A stretch of DNA of 64,000 nucleotides from CAZTAR01 sp043813895 (GCA_043813895.1 JBDRKQ010000101.1:130366-194365); one strand, 5' to 3'; numbered from the stretch's first letter, positions 25,278 to 34,925 are shown. Notes: generated from the sequence alone by a model not told the origin. Translations and numbers: made by a program.

Positions 25278-26119
25278 ATGACATCGCGCGCGTGACAGTG
25301 CTCGTCGACAATCGCGTCCAGGGGACCGACTTGTTGGCGGAGCACGGCTTGGCATTCTGGGTGGAGATTCGGGGACGGCATCTGCTCGTCGACACCGGTC
25401 AGGGTATGGTGCTTTCCCACAACGCACAGCACATGGGCATTCCGCTGGATCGACTCGACACAGTCGTGCTGAGCCACGGCCACTACGATCATACCGGTGG
25501 GCTGCATCAGGTGTTGCAGGCCGCGCCGCAGGCCAGGGTATATGCCCATCCGGCGGTGCTCGGTGGAAAGTATGGCCGCAAGGACGATGGCACGAGCCGC
25601 GACATAGGCATGCCGTCGCCTTCGAGCGAGGTGTTGCGCGAACGAGGCGAAGCATTGACTTGGACAGAAGGCTCCACAGAGGTGGGCGGGGGCGTGTTCG
25701 CGACGGGTGAAATTCCACGTCACACGGATTATGAAGACACGGGGGGGCCGTTCTTCACCGACAGAGAATGCCGACAGGCGGACGCCATCCTGGATGACCA
25801 GGCGGTGTTCTTCGAGTCCCGCTTGGGTAGCGTTGTACTGCTTGGTTGCAGTCATGCCGGTGTCATCAACACCCTTCGGTATGTCCAGGAGTTGACCGGT
25901 GCGAAACCGATTCACACGGTCATCGGGGGGATGCACCTGGTGACGGCCACGCGGGATCGCATGGATCGAACCATCGAGGATCTCCGCCGGCTCGACGTGC
26001 AACGTCTCGGTCCGGCACACTGTACGGGGGCTGCCGCAGAGGCGGAGTTGTGGAACGCCCTTCCGGGAAGGTGCTTCTCGTGCGGCGTGGGCTTGCAGAT
26101 GGACTTTGAGATTCCGTGA
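25274..26119 (+). CDS. MBL-fold metallo-hydrolase
   Basis: About 281 residues, ATG overlapping the previous stop. VVLSHGHYDHTGGL is the HxHxDH metal motif, LLVDTGQGM precedes it, and GCSHAGVIN and IGGMHLV give further metal ligands. The order and length match the family annotated as 7,8-dihydropterin-6-methyl-4-(beta-D-ribofuranosyl)-aminobenzene-phosphate synthase-like hydrolases, frequent next to MTH1175 genes. A Cys pair (RCFSCGVGLQM) near the C-terminus is notable. Reaction unknown. Confidence 0.83.
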   Translation: MNDIARVTVLVDNRVQGTDLLAEHGLAFWVEIRGRHLLVDTGQGMVLSHNAQHMGIPLDRLDTVVLSHGHYDHTGGLHQVLQAAPQARVYAHPAVLGGKYGRKDDGTSRDIGMPSPSSEVLRERGEALTWTEGSTEVGGGVFATGEIPRHTDYEDTGGPFFTDRECRQADAILDDQAVFFESRLGSVVLLGCSHAGVINTLRYVQELTGAKPIHTVIGGMHLVTATRDRMDRTIEDLRRLDVQRLGPAHCTGAAAEAELWNALPGRCFSCGVGLQMDFEIP

Positions 26120-26207
26120 GGCGATGGGATCGTCGGCAATAGCGGCAGACATGATTCCCACGTGTCAAGGGTCTGTTGCGAAAACAGTTTGATAAGGATA
26201 GGAGCAT

Positions 26208-27389
26208 ATGAAGAAACACGATATCACCTCGACGGACACACTGGCTGTGCATGCCGGCGTGGAGAGCAACGAACACCTTGCCGTCGTCCCTCCGATCTAC
26301 CAGACGTCGACCTTTGCCTTCGACAGCGTCGAACAGGGGGCGGCGCTGTTTGCAGGAGAGCGTCATGGATACATTTACTCGCGCATGCTCAATCCCACCG
26401 TGGAGGGCCTGGAGAAATCCGTCGCCGCGCTCGAGGGTGGTTACGCAGGGCTGGCTTGTGGCAGCGGCATGGCGGCCATCCACACGACGTTGGCGGTACT
26501 GTTACAAAGCGGCGATCATCTGGTTTGTTCCGACGCGGTCTACGGGCCGACCTGTACATTGGTCGAGACGATCCTGTCACGGTTCGGCATCGAATCCACC
26601 ATGGTGGACACATCGGACCTGGATGCTGTCGAACGGGCCATGCGCCCCAACACCAAGGTCGTTTACATCGAGACGCCCGGCAACCCCACACTGGTTATTT
26701 GCGATCTTGAAGCCGTCTGCCGGATGGCTCACGCGCGCGGGGCGCAAGTGGTCGTTGACAACACGTTCATGACCCCCGTCTTGCAGCAGCCGTTTCGATG
26801 GGGCGTGGACGTGATCGTGCATAGTCTGACGAAGTTCCTCAACGGCCATGCGGATGTGGTCGGCGGCATGATCGTGGTCAAGGAGGAATCGCAGTATCCG
26901 ACATTTCGCAAGACGCTCAACCAACTGGGCGGCGTGCTCCCGCCGTTCGAGTCCTTCCTCGTCCACCGCGGGATCAAGACGCTGGCTCTGCGTATGCAAC
27001 GGCACTGCGAAAACGCCGCGAAAGTCGCGGCGTATCTGGAGCAACATGCCGCCGTCGAGTGGGTTCGTTTCCCTGGATTGAAAAGCCATCCCCAGCACGA
27101 GATCGCGCAGAGGCAGATGACCGGTCCGGGCGGGATGATCAGCTTCGGCCTCAGGGGCGGACTCGAAGCCGGGCGGAAGATGATGAACGCGGTGAAGCTC
27201 TGCGGCCTGGCGGTCAGCCTCGGCGGCGTGGAATCGCTCATCCAGCACCCGGCCAGCATGACCCACGCAAGTATGGGCGCCGCAGCCCGGCAGCGGGCGA
27301 ACATCAGCGATGGTCTGGTACGCGTGTCCGTCGGCATCGAAAACGCCGACGATATCATCGCCGACTTGGACCAGGCAATGTCCGGCTGA
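26208..27389 (+). CDS. Trans-sulfuration PLP enzyme (methionine/cystathionine gamma-lyase family)
   Basis: About 393 residues, full length for the Cys/Met metabolism family; RBS GATAGGAG before ATG 26208. VHAGVESNEHLAVVPPIYQT is the family N-terminus, YSRMLNPTVEGLEKSVAALE the cofactor-phosphate region, and the PLP lysine is in VHSLTKFLNGHAD. At the loop that carries a Cys in classical methionine gamma-lyases (YGCT) this protein has YGPTCT, so the exact choice between methionine gamma-lyase, cystathionine gamma-lyase and a homocysteine-forming enzyme is open. It could release sulfide or methanethiol for the neighbouring cofactor machinery, or remove thiols. Confidence 0.85.
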   Translation: MKKHDITSTDTLAVHAGVESNEHLAVVPPIYQTSTFAFDSVEQGAALFAGERHGYIYSRMLNPTVEGLEKSVAALEGGYAGLACGSGMAAIHTTLAVLLQSGDHLVCSDAVYGPTCTLVETILSRFGIESTMVDTSDLDAVERAMRPNTKVVYIETPGNPTLVICDLEAVCRMAHARGAQVVVDNTFMTPVLQQPFRWGVDVIVHSLTKFLNGHADVVGGMIVVKEESQYPTFRKTLNQLGGVLPPFESFLVHRGIKTLALRMQRHCENAAKVAAYLEQHAAVEWVRFPGLKSHPQHEIAQRQMTGPGGMISFGLRGGLEAGRKMMNAVKLCGLAVSLGGVESLIQHPASMTHASMGAAARQRANISDGLVRVSVGIENADDIIADLDQAMSG

Positions 27390-27518
27390 ACGGCGCGGAC
27401 CTCGCGCTGCCACCGGGCGGCGTATCGGCATGTGTCACGGCATCGTACCTTGACATGAGCGTCAAGCGTTGTTACTCCCGGGAACAGCATTCATTGCGGA
27501 TAGTCCAGGTGTGATGGA

Positions 27519-28310
27519 ATGGCCGACGTTCTGGGAGTGCTTGTCATCGGATTGGTCGCCGGCACGCTCGGCGGACTGCTCGGCATCGGCGGCGGGATCG
27601 TCTTGATACCCTTTCTCCGTTTCTGTGTCGGCCTGTCCCCCGCGCACGCGGCAGGCACGTGTGTTGTGGCCGTGTTCTGTACGACTTTGTCCGGGAGCTA
27701 TCGGCACCACAAACTCGGGCACGTCGATATCCGGTCGATCCTTCCGGTCGTCATCGCGGGCGTGATCGCCACGACCATCTTCTCATTCGTTTTCCTGTGG
27801 ATGGCCGAGCGCGGCCGATGGTTGGATCTCGGAACCGGCCTCGTATTCTGCCTGATCTCGGCCCGCATGATCATCGAGGGGCTCTTCGAGTTGCGGGGCG
27901 GTGGCGCGGTTCCGCAGGCCGACACGAATCGCATGCGCGGTTCGCTGGTGCATAGGCTTGCCATCGGGACGGCCGGCGGTGTGCTGCCCGGCCTGCTTGG
28001 GATCGGGACCGGCGGGATCATGGTTCCGGCATTCACGCTGGTTTTGAAGGCGCCGATCAAGACAGCCATCGGCTGTTCCTTGACTTGCTTTGCCGCGAAC
28101 GCGCTGATCAGCTCGGCGTTCAAGTACTCTCAGGGCTACGTCGACCTCAATGTTGCCGGCCCGGCTTGCGTCGGAACACTCGCTGGAGCGTACCTGGGGG
28201 CGACCTTGAACCGCAAGTTCCCGTCGGCAGGATTGAAGATGATGTTCGGCTCCGTGTTTGCGTATGTCTCATTGAAATTCATGCTGTCGTTTAGCGGAGT
28301 TCGAATATGA
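27519..28310 (+). CDS. TauE/SafE-family sulfite/organosulfur exporter
   Basis: About 263 residues with about eight hydrophobic segments. The two halves each start with the family glycine motif (GGLLGIGGGIVLIPF and GLLGIGTGGIMVPAF), diagnostic of TauE/SafE membrane proteins that move sulfite, sulfoacetate or other sulfur anions. Located directly after the PLP gamma-lyase and overlapping the DUF364 gene (ATGA). Confidence 0.85.
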   Translation: MADVLGVLVIGLVAGTLGGLLGIGGGIVLIPFLRFCVGLSPAHAAGTCVVAVFCTTLSGSYRHHKLGHVDIRSILPVVIAGVIATTIFSFVFLWMAERGRWLDLGTGLVFCLISARMIIEGLFELRGGGAVPQADTNRMRGSLVHRLAIGTAGGVLPGLLGIGTGGIMVPAFTLVLKAPIKTAIGCSLTCFAANALISSAFKYSQGYVDLNVAGPACVGTLAGAYLGATLNRKFPSAGLKMMFGSVFAYVSLKFMLSFSGVRI

Positions 28311-29080
28311 ACAAGGCCAGTCCGCCGCGCACACTGGAAGCGGTCAGGATCAAGTTCGAGCAGATCGTTGGAGAGAAGGGCTTGCTGGACGCCGGCGTGG
28401 CGGTCTCCGTGTCGGCGTTGACTGCCGAGCAGGCCATCGGACGTCCCACGCGGCGAGACTATCCCATCGTAGAAGGCAAGGAGCGGCTCGTCGAGGCCAT
28501 GGTCAACGACGCCAAAGGCCATGCCTTCACCGACTCGCCGTGCGACTTCAGCGGCACGCTGCGCGACGTGATCGCGCTGCCGCTCTTGTCGAATCAGAAT
28601 CGCGCCGTCTTTATCGCTGTACTGAATGCAACGCTACGGTCGCTCGGGATGCTCGAAGCCAGCCTGCATTGCCGGGACGACGACCCGGAGAAGTGTGCGA
28701 AGGAGCTGGCCGGCTACGTTCACCGGAAGTGGGGGAGAACCACGGCGGGTCTCATCGGATTGAATCCTGCAATCGCCGAGGCACTCGTTGGCGTGCTCGG
28801 TTCAGGGAATGTGCGAATCACGGATCTAAACCGAAAGAACGTCGGAGCGGTCAAGTTTGGCGTGACGATCTGGAATGGGAAGACGCGGACGGAGGAGTTG
28901 ATCCGCCAATCACAGGTGGTCGTTGTAACCGGAACGACACTCGTCAACGATACGTTCGACAGCATCTGGGATGGGATTCAGGGGAACAGCAAGGATTACT
29001 TGATTTACGGCGTGACCGCAGCGGGTGTTTGCACATTGATGGGTTGGGATAGGATATGCCCGTACTGCCGGAGTGAGTAG
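28307..29080 (+). CDS. DUF364/DUF4213 putative heavy-metal chelation protein
   Basis: About 257 residues, ATG overlapping the exporter stop. The N-terminal half fits DUF4213 (enolase-N-like fold, SALTAEQAIGRPTRRDYP), the C-terminal half the DUF364 Rossmann-like domain (GLIGLNPAIAEALVG, VVVTGTTLVNDTFDSIWDG, YGVTAAGVCTLMGW). Cys-rich end (DRICPYCRSE) may bind metal. DUF364 proteins commonly neighbour molybdenum/tungsten or corrinoid genes; function is not established. Confidence 0.78.
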   Translation: MNKASPPRTLEAVRIKFEQIVGEKGLLDAGVAVSVSALTAEQAIGRPTRRDYPIVEGKERLVEAMVNDAKGHAFTDSPCDFSGTLRDVIALPLLSNQNRAVFIAVLNATLRSLGMLEASLHCRDDDPEKCAKELAGYVHRKWGRTTAGLIGLNPAIAEALVGVLGSGNVRITDLNRKNVGAVKFGVTIWNGKTRTEELIRQSQVVVVTGTTLVNDTFDSIWDGIQGNSKDYLIYGVTAAGVCTLMGWDRICPYCRSE

Positions 29081-29084
29081 GCCC

Positions 29085-29615
29085 ATGAAGACCATGAATC
29101 CCGGGATGGAGCATCTGCGGACTTTGTCACGTGAAGAACTCCTCATGCTGATCGACATCCATGCGAAAAGCTGGCTGGCCCACGACGGAGCCTGGTTTCT
29201 TGCGGCCGAGGAGACGTGCGGAATGGACACCGCGATCGCCCTCGACACACGGGCCTGCGAGATCTTCTCGTCGGTCGAGGCCGGGCGGATCATGAGGACG
29301 TTCAAGATCCCGCGAGATGGCGGACTGGATTCGCTCGAGAAGGCCCTCCGATATCGGCTCTATGCCACCGTCAATCCGCAGGTCATCGAACGACCGGACG
29401 AGAGCACACTGGTCTTCAAGATGCTCGAGTGCCGTGTGCAGAACGCTCGATGCCGCAAAGGCCTTCCGAACTTCCCGTGCAAGCCCGTCGGCACCGTGGA
29501 ATACACCAATTTCGCAGAGGCCGTCGACGCCCGCATCACGACGCGATGTCTGCAGTGTCCCCCCGACGACGCAAAAGGAAGCGGGTACGTCTGCGGTTGG
29601 GAGTTTACGATATAG
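29085..29615 (+). CDS. DUF6125-like Cys-rich cytosolic protein, last gene of operon 2
   Basis: About 176 residues; ATG 29085 chosen, GTG 29073 possible. Start LRTLSREELLMLIDIHAKSW followed by LAHDGAWFLAAEE fits a family of small cytosolic proteins of anaerobes (DUF6125). The C-terminal half holds cysteines in CRVQNARCRKGLPNFPC and TRCLQCPPDD...GYVCGWEF, consistent with metal binding. No enzymatic role known. Confidence 0.7.
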   Translation: MKTMNPGMEHLRTLSREELLMLIDIHAKSWLAHDGAWFLAAEETCGMDTAIALDTRACEIFSSVEAGRIMRTFKIPRDGGLDSLEKALRYRLYATVNPQVIERPDESTLVFKMLECRVQNARCRKGLPNFPCKPVGTVEYTNFAEAVDARITTRCLQCPPDDAKGSGYVCGWEFTI

Positions 29616-29667
29616 CCTCGATGCGAAGAAAACGCTCTGCCGCGGCTAGAGCAACTTGAGATTCGCT

Positions 29668-29741
29668 GTAGCGGCCGACGCCCCTGTCGGCCGTTGAAAA
29701 CGATCGGTAGTCCACGTCCGACACGGGGGTCGGACGCTACA
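29668..29741. repeat. Dispersed palindromic repeat, GTAGCGGCCGACGC family
   Basis: GTAGCGGCCGACGCCCCTGT ... GGGGGTCGGACGCTACA: the outer arms GTAGCG/CGCTAC and two inner hairpins (GGCCGAC/GTCGGCC and GTCCGACA/GTCGGAC) make a long fold. Related to 4321-4393 and 38851-38931. Confidence 0.65.
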
Positions 29742-29892
29742 CTGTTTCTTAAGGTGCTACAACACATCTTCCTGGGTAGCTACTCCAACTGTGCATGCCG
29801 AGATTGTCATCCGGCCAGTGTGGAGCGACCAATGCTGGGGCGGGTATATCGGCGCGGAACAAGCGCCGGGTGCCATGCCCTCACGACCTGCG

Positions 29893-30780
29893 TCAGAGGC
29901 TCAGCAGCATGTCCACAAACCCCTGGATGTCGGCGCCGTCGAGGGTCGCATCGCCATTCTGGTCGAACATGCACGCCAGGACCGGATCAGGGGCCACCGC
30001 CAGCAGTTGGCCGATGAACAGCCCGATGTCCGCATACTCCGGCTCGCACTCGTCGAGCACGCCGCTGCCGTCGCAGTCGTTGTCGCAGGCGCCGCAACCC
30101 AGCGTCTCTACCTCTTCCACACAAAGCCGATCCCAATACACCTCGCAGCAGTAAGGGTCGATCGCGCAGACACACGCCTCGACATCCGGATTGTTGCACC
30201 CGGCCCCGTGCGAATCGTTGCAGCAGTTATGCCCCCCCGGCTCACACTCGTCTGGCACGCCGTTACCGTTGCAGTCCCAACTCTCCCCACACCCCGGCAC
30301 ATCACACGGCCCCCCCGCCGGTCCGCAGTCCAGGTCGCAGACATCCAGGATGCCGTCACCATTGCAGTCGGGGAACAACTCCGAGCGCTGATGGAGCAGC
30401 ACCGAAATGTTGTCGCTGGACGCGTTCGCCACGGCGAGGTCGGGCACCTGGTCGCCATTCAAGTCTCCGATCGCCACGGAACAAGGCCCGCTGCCAGTGG
30501 CGTAATCGGCCGCGGCAGCAAAGGTCCCATCGCTGACCCCTAGCAGGACCGAGACGCAGTCACCGTCGCGGTTCGCTGCAACTAGATCAGGTATCTGGTC
30601 ACCGTTGAGGTTGTCGATCGCTATAGATTCGGGCCGGTCACCGGCAGCGTATTGCACGCCTGGGAACAGCGGATCGTCTCCCACCGCCGTGTTCGTCCAG
30701 AGAAGTCCAAGTGTCAGTGACACAACGGCATGAAACCGAAGACCATTAGAGCATTTTAGGGTTGAGGTTGCGTACTCCAT
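29893..30780 (-). CDS. Secreted VCBS/FG-GAP repeat protein with dockerin-like C-terminus
   Basis: About 295 residues with an N-terminal signal peptide (RFHAVVSLTLGLLWTNTAVG). Residues 45-125 contain two to three VCBS/FG-GAP repeats (IAIDNLNGDQIPDLVAANRD, VAIGDLNGDQVPDLAVANAS). The next part is Cys-rich with DCNGNGVPDECEPG and DCDGSGVLDECEPE repeats, a planctomycete signature. The end is DQNGDATLDGADIQGFVDML, a single dockerin-like calcium-binding loop. Exported, probably surface-bound; partner unknown. Confidence 0.78.
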   Translation of the reverse strand: MEYATSTLKCSNGLRFHAVVSLTLGLLWTNTAVGDDPLFPGVQYAAGDRPESIAIDNLNGDQIPDLVAANRDGDCVSVLLGVSDGTFAAAADYATGSGPCSVAIGDLNGDQVPDLAVANASSDNISVLLHQRSELFPDCNGDGILDVCDLDCGPAGGPCDVPGCGESWDCNGNGVPDECEPGGHNCCNDSHGAGCNNPDVEACVCAIDPYCCEVYWDRLCVEEVETLGCGACDNDCDGSGVLDECEPEYADIGLFIGQLLAVAPDPVLACMFDQNGDATLDGADIQGFVDMLLSL

Positions 30781-32069
30781 TGCCGCTTCGGTGTGGCGTC
30801 GGCCCCCCGTGGCCGACGGGGATGACCGATTGGCTGACCTTCTCTGGGGTGGAACGCTGACCGCTTGCTAACGCGCGCGGCTCTGATCACCGCCGGCGGT
30901 GTAGGCAATCTCAACCTTAAAATGCTGTAGCGATCATCTTGATTCCTCCTCTGGTGCAAGCACCAAATAACGCAACCGTTCAGTCTGTTACGCCGGTCGG
31001 CGCAGACAGTTACCGGCAGCGCGCGGGCGGAGTGTCTCCCGCGCGGCTGTACGCGTGTTTTTTCTCCTTTGCAGCCTCCGAATGCCAGCGCGGACAGCCC
31101 ATCTCGCCGCGCAGCGCTGGCGTCGGAGAAAGCAATCATGTCGAGAAAATGCTGCTGTCGAGATTCAGGCGTGCGGATGGGAGGACGGTGGGGGCAGTGT
31201 TATGCGTTGGGTATCGACACGGCCCCGCTTAATGAGAAGGTATGATAACGATGCGAATGATCACGTCCTCGTTACTGCGCGCATTCCCCGCGATTCGCAG
31301 CTTTCCTCCACCTATAATATACACGATGGGGTGCATCGAGTCCAGCACTTTCTCGGGTTTTCCTTCTCCTGGAATTCGGTTGCCGATGCCGTGCCAGATC
31401 GTACGGACCGGTCGAAGGATAGTGTGCCGTCTGCTGTCCTGGAATCGGTGGCAACACGTTCTGCCATGAGGCGTGGACATGATACGCAACATGCTGCGGC
31501 CAGACTATCCGCTGCGTTGCTGAATGCCGGTGCTTGATGTCGGGGTAGAAACGCCCCGGTTCGTAAGGTCCTTTGGCCTGGAAGAATGCGAGGAACCGCG
31601 TGTCCCAACGATGATCCAGTGCCTTACCCCTGACGCGACGAGTTGTCGATTCGGACGGCCCGCGCCGCCGACGCCCGGCCGCCGAACGAGGGCTTCGAGC
31701 TTTCAGAGTGCGCTTGTTTTGGGCTTGGCTTCTCCGACGATTCATCTGCACTCGGCATATGCGATTGAGCGGCGTCTTCGCGCGTTCGAAAGGTCAGACA
31801 CCCTGTTCTGCCGAATCTCGCCATGAATTCCCACGCCGATGCCCCACGTGTCACCCACCTTTGCGATCGCCGCGGATGGATTATCCCGCAGGCACAGGGG
31901 CGAGGTTTTCGGTAAGCACAGGGCAGCCCCTAATGCGACACGATGTCTCGGCTTGCGGTGGTTGTGCCGGGCGTGATACTGTTTGTCGCGGGCCTTCCAT
32001 GCTGCGTGAGGGAATGGGGCAGGATCCGCCGGATTCCAATCCGCCCGCTGAATAAGGAGAAACCTAGTT
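30781..32069. other. Long intergenic region, no supported gene
   Basis: About 1.29 kb between divergent genes. Short frames overlap on both strands but none has a good ribosome-binding site, recognisable motif or consistent codon use. A GGCGTCGGCCCCCCGTGGCC palindrome half lies near 30795. The minus strand has a TATATTATAGG element near 31310-31320 ahead of a short frame (31229-31492) that could be a remnant. No transposase motif was recognised. It may hold decayed genes. Confidence 0.5.
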
Positions 32070-34925
32070 ATGAAACGTTGTATTCTTGCCATCGCGGTTG
32101 TGTTTCTTTGCGCGTCGGTCGTCCTTGGCGGTGATCGGCGGTATCCGTTCGAACAGATCGAATTGGATAACGGGCTGAAGGTCGTGACGCTGGAGGATTC
32201 TTCGTGTCCGATCGTGGCAGTGCAGGTTTGGTATCACGTGGGATCGAAGGATGAAGACCCCGGGCGGCAGGGGTTCGCGCACATGTTCGAGCACATGATG
32301 TTCCGCGGGACGGACCGGCTTGACGAGACGGGGCACTTTGAGAACATCCGGCGGGTCGGCGGCAGCAACAATGCCTACACGGCGTTCGATCAGACGGTGT
32401 ATGTACAAGAGCTGCCGAGCAATCAACTCGAACTCGTGTTTTGGCTCGAGGCCGAGCGGATGGCGTTCCTGAGGGTCGACCAGGAGGGCTTTGTGACCGA
32501 GCGGAAGGTGGTGTGCGAAGAACTCCGCCAGGCGCACAACACGCCGTACGGCCGGGTACCGGAGCGGTTGTTGGCGGAGATCTACGGAGACAAACCGTAC
32601 GGTTGGACGCCGGGTGGGCAGATCGAGCACCTGCTTGGCGCAACGATCGACGAGTTGCAGGCGTTTTGGGACAGGTTCTACGTACCGAACAACGCGGTGC
32701 TCGTCGTCGTCGGGGCGGTCAAGCACGCTGAGGCGCAGGCCTTGGCGAAGAAGTATTTCGGCTGGATTCCGCGGTGCCCGGACCCGACCAAGGGCGAGGT
32801 GCCGCCTTGTGATCAGAAGGAATCCCGCGTGATCAAGCTGAAGGAGGACAAGGGACCGTTGCCGGTCGTCGGCGTCCTGTATCGTACTGTGCCGGGTGGG
32901 CATCCGGATGGACCTGCGCTGCAAGTCCTGATGGGCGTGCTTGGTGGCGGAGAGTCGAGCCGGCTGTACGTGGACGTGGTCAAGGATAAGGAGATCGCCC
33001 AGGTGGCGGGGGCGATTTCCTTTTCGCTCGAGGATGACGGCTTCGCTGTTGCGGGCGGCGTTCTGCTGCCACTCGTCGGCGACAAGAAGGACATGATGCA
33101 GGCGATCAAACGCCACATCAAGCGTGTCACAAAGGAGCCGATCACCGAGGCCGAATTGGACAAGATGAAGAACCAGATGCGGCGGAGCGAGGTCGAAGGG
33201 GCTCTCACGGTCTCCAACAAGGCGAGCCTGCTTGGTCAGTATGCGGTGTTGTACGGCGATGCCGAGCGGATTAACCGGCAGCTAGCGGAGATTGATGCCG
33301 TGACCGTCGAGGATGTTCAGCGCGCGGCGAAGAAGTATCTGAAGAAGGAGCGGCGCGTGAGCCTGCTGATCGAGCCGAGCCTCGGCGGGATGGTTGGGTC
33401 GCTGTTCGGCGGCGGCGGCGGCGGGGAGGAGGAGGCGGTGGCGACCACCCAGGTTGGCGAGAACCGCGTGGCGAAGCGGACCGGCCCGAAGGCCAAGGCG
33501 GTTCGTCCGGAGGATTTCCCGGCTGAGCCGCCGATGGCAGATCTGCTGGACGAATACCCGGACATTCCACACGCGGAGAAGACGCTGGCGAGCGGCCTGA
33601 AGGTGGTCGTGGTTGAGAACCACGAGGTGCCGATGGTTTGGATGACGCTGAGAATCAAGAGCGGCGCGTGGACCGAGGATAAGCCCGGTGTGGCCAGCGC
33701 TGCGATGGGCATGTTGACCCAAGGTACGAAGACGCGCGACGCGAAACAGATGGCCGAGATTCTGGAATCCAATGCGATCAGTCTGAGCGGTTCGGCGGAC
33801 ATGGACACGGCGGGCATATACGGTTCGGCGCTGTTGCCGCAGTTGGACTTGGCAATGGAGTTACTGGCCGATGTCGTCGAGAACCCGACGTTTCCCAAGG
33901 ATGAGTTTGACCTGCACCAGCGGCAGACGCGGATGGGTTTGATGGTCTCGGCGAAGCAGCCGGAATACCTGGCTGCACGGGAACTGCGTCAGCGTATGTT
34001 CGGCGCCCATCCTTACTCGCGGACGGCGACGGGCGAACTGGAAGACCTGAACGGCGTCAAGATCGAGGACCTGAAGGCATGGTGGGCGAAAAACCTGCGG
34101 TCCGACAACGCGGTGATGTACGTTTCCGGCGACATTGCGCCGGATGCGGCGTTCAAGCTAGTTGAGAAGCACCTCGGCGGCTGGAAGGCGGAGGGCAAGT
34201 TCGAGCCCCCGCCCATGGCGGAGATTCCGGCAAACCAGGCCACGCACATATACGTCATGGACAAGCCCGGTTCGACGCAGAGCCAGATTCGCATCGGACA
34301 CATCGGGATCGTACGGAAGGACCCAGCGTATTTCGTGTCCCAGGTCATGGGCAGCATCTTCGGCGGGTCGTTTAACAGCCGGTTGAACAAAGCGATTCGG
34401 GTCGAGAAGGGCCTGACCTACGGGGCGCGGGGCAGTCTATCCGCGCAGCGTTTTGCCGGCACCCTGACAATCGGCACCTTCACGAAGACGGCGTCGACCG
34501 CGGAGACGGTGCAGACGATTCTCGACGAGATCGCGAAGATGCAGGCCGCTCCGCCGACTGCCGAGGAACTGTCCGACACGAAGACCTACATCGTCGGATC
34601 TTTCCCCGGCGATCGCGAAACACCTTCGGCGACGGTGGGCGACCTCTGGATGATCGAGACGCAGGACCTGCCGGAAGACTACTTGCAGCGGTACCTGGCG
34701 GGCGTCAAGAAGACCACGGGCGATTCCGTGATGCAGGCCGCCAAGTCACTGATCGACCCGAATCACCTGATAATCGTGGTCGTGGGCGAAGCGGAGAAGA
34801 TCAAGGCCGACCTGGAGAGGATCGCGCCGGTGACGGTTGTCGGCCAGGCGGCAGGCGAAGACAGCGAGGCGCCTCCCGCCGAGCGTACGAGACCGGAATC
34901 GGCGGAACCGAGCACCCGGGTATAA
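32070..34925 (+). CDS. Two-domain M16 (insulinase/PqqL-like) zinc protease, secreted
   Basis: About 951 residues, RBS AAGGAG before ATG 32070. Signal peptide at residues 1-21 (CILAIAVVFLCASVVLGG). The first M16 unit has the inverted zinc motif HMFEH (71-75) with a downstream glutamate in CEELRQ, so it should be catalytic. A Gly/Glu linker (GGGGGGEEEAV) near residue 450 joins it to a second M16 unit that lacks HxxEH (SAAMGMLTQGT at that place) but has a typical substrate-binding fold (FGAHPYSR, GLTYGARGSL). Active-plus-inactive halves in one chain are usual for this family. It probably degrades peptides in the periplasm. Confidence 0.92.
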   Translation: MKRCILAIAVVFLCASVVLGGDRRYPFEQIELDNGLKVVTLEDSSCPIVAVQVWYHVGSKDEDPGRQGFAHMFEHMMFRGTDRLDETGHFENIRRVGGSNNAYTAFDQTVYVQELPSNQLELVFWLEAERMAFLRVDQEGFVTERKVVCEELRQAHNTPYGRVPERLLAEIYGDKPYGWTPGGQIEHLLGATIDELQAFWDRFYVPNNAVLVVVGAVKHAEAQALAKKYFGWIPRCPDPTKGEVPPCDQKESRVIKLKEDKGPLPVVGVLYRTVPGGHPDGPALQVLMGVLGGGESSRLYVDVVKDKEIAQVAGAISFSLEDDGFAVAGGVLLPLVGDKKDMMQAIKRHIKRVTKEPITEAELDKMKNQMRRSEVEGALTVSNKASLLGQYAVLYGDAERINRQLAEIDAVTVEDVQRAAKKYLKKERRVSLLIEPSLGGMVGSLFGGGGGGEEEAVATTQVGENRVAKRTGPKAKAVRPEDFPAEPPMADLLDEYPDIPHAEKTLASGLKVVVVENHEVPMVWMTLRIKSGAWTEDKPGVASAAMGMLTQGTKTRDAKQMAEILESNAISLSGSADMDTAGIYGSALLPQLDLAMELLADVVENPTFPKDEFDLHQRQTRMGLMVSAKQPEYLAARELRQRMFGAHPYSRTATGELEDLNGVKIEDLKAWWAKNLRSDNAVMYVSGDIAPDAAFKLVEKHLGGWKAEGKFEPPPMAEIPANQATHIYVMDKPGSTQSQIRIGHIGIVRKDPAYFVSQVMGSIFGGSFNSRLNKAIRVEKGLTYGARGSLSAQRFAGTLTIGTFTKTASTAETVQTILDEIAKMQAAPPTAEELSDTKTYIVGSFPGDRETPSATVGDLWMIETQDLPEDYLQRYLAGVKKTTGDSVMQAAKSLIDPNHLIIVVVGEAEKIKADLERIAPVTVVGQAAGEDSEAPPAERTRPESAEPSTRV

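Noticed and set aside
31272..31751. Minus-strand frame tentatively read as a REP-associated transposase
   Set aside because: No catalytic Tyr/HUH motif could be seen and the protein-like stretches are scattered over three frames.
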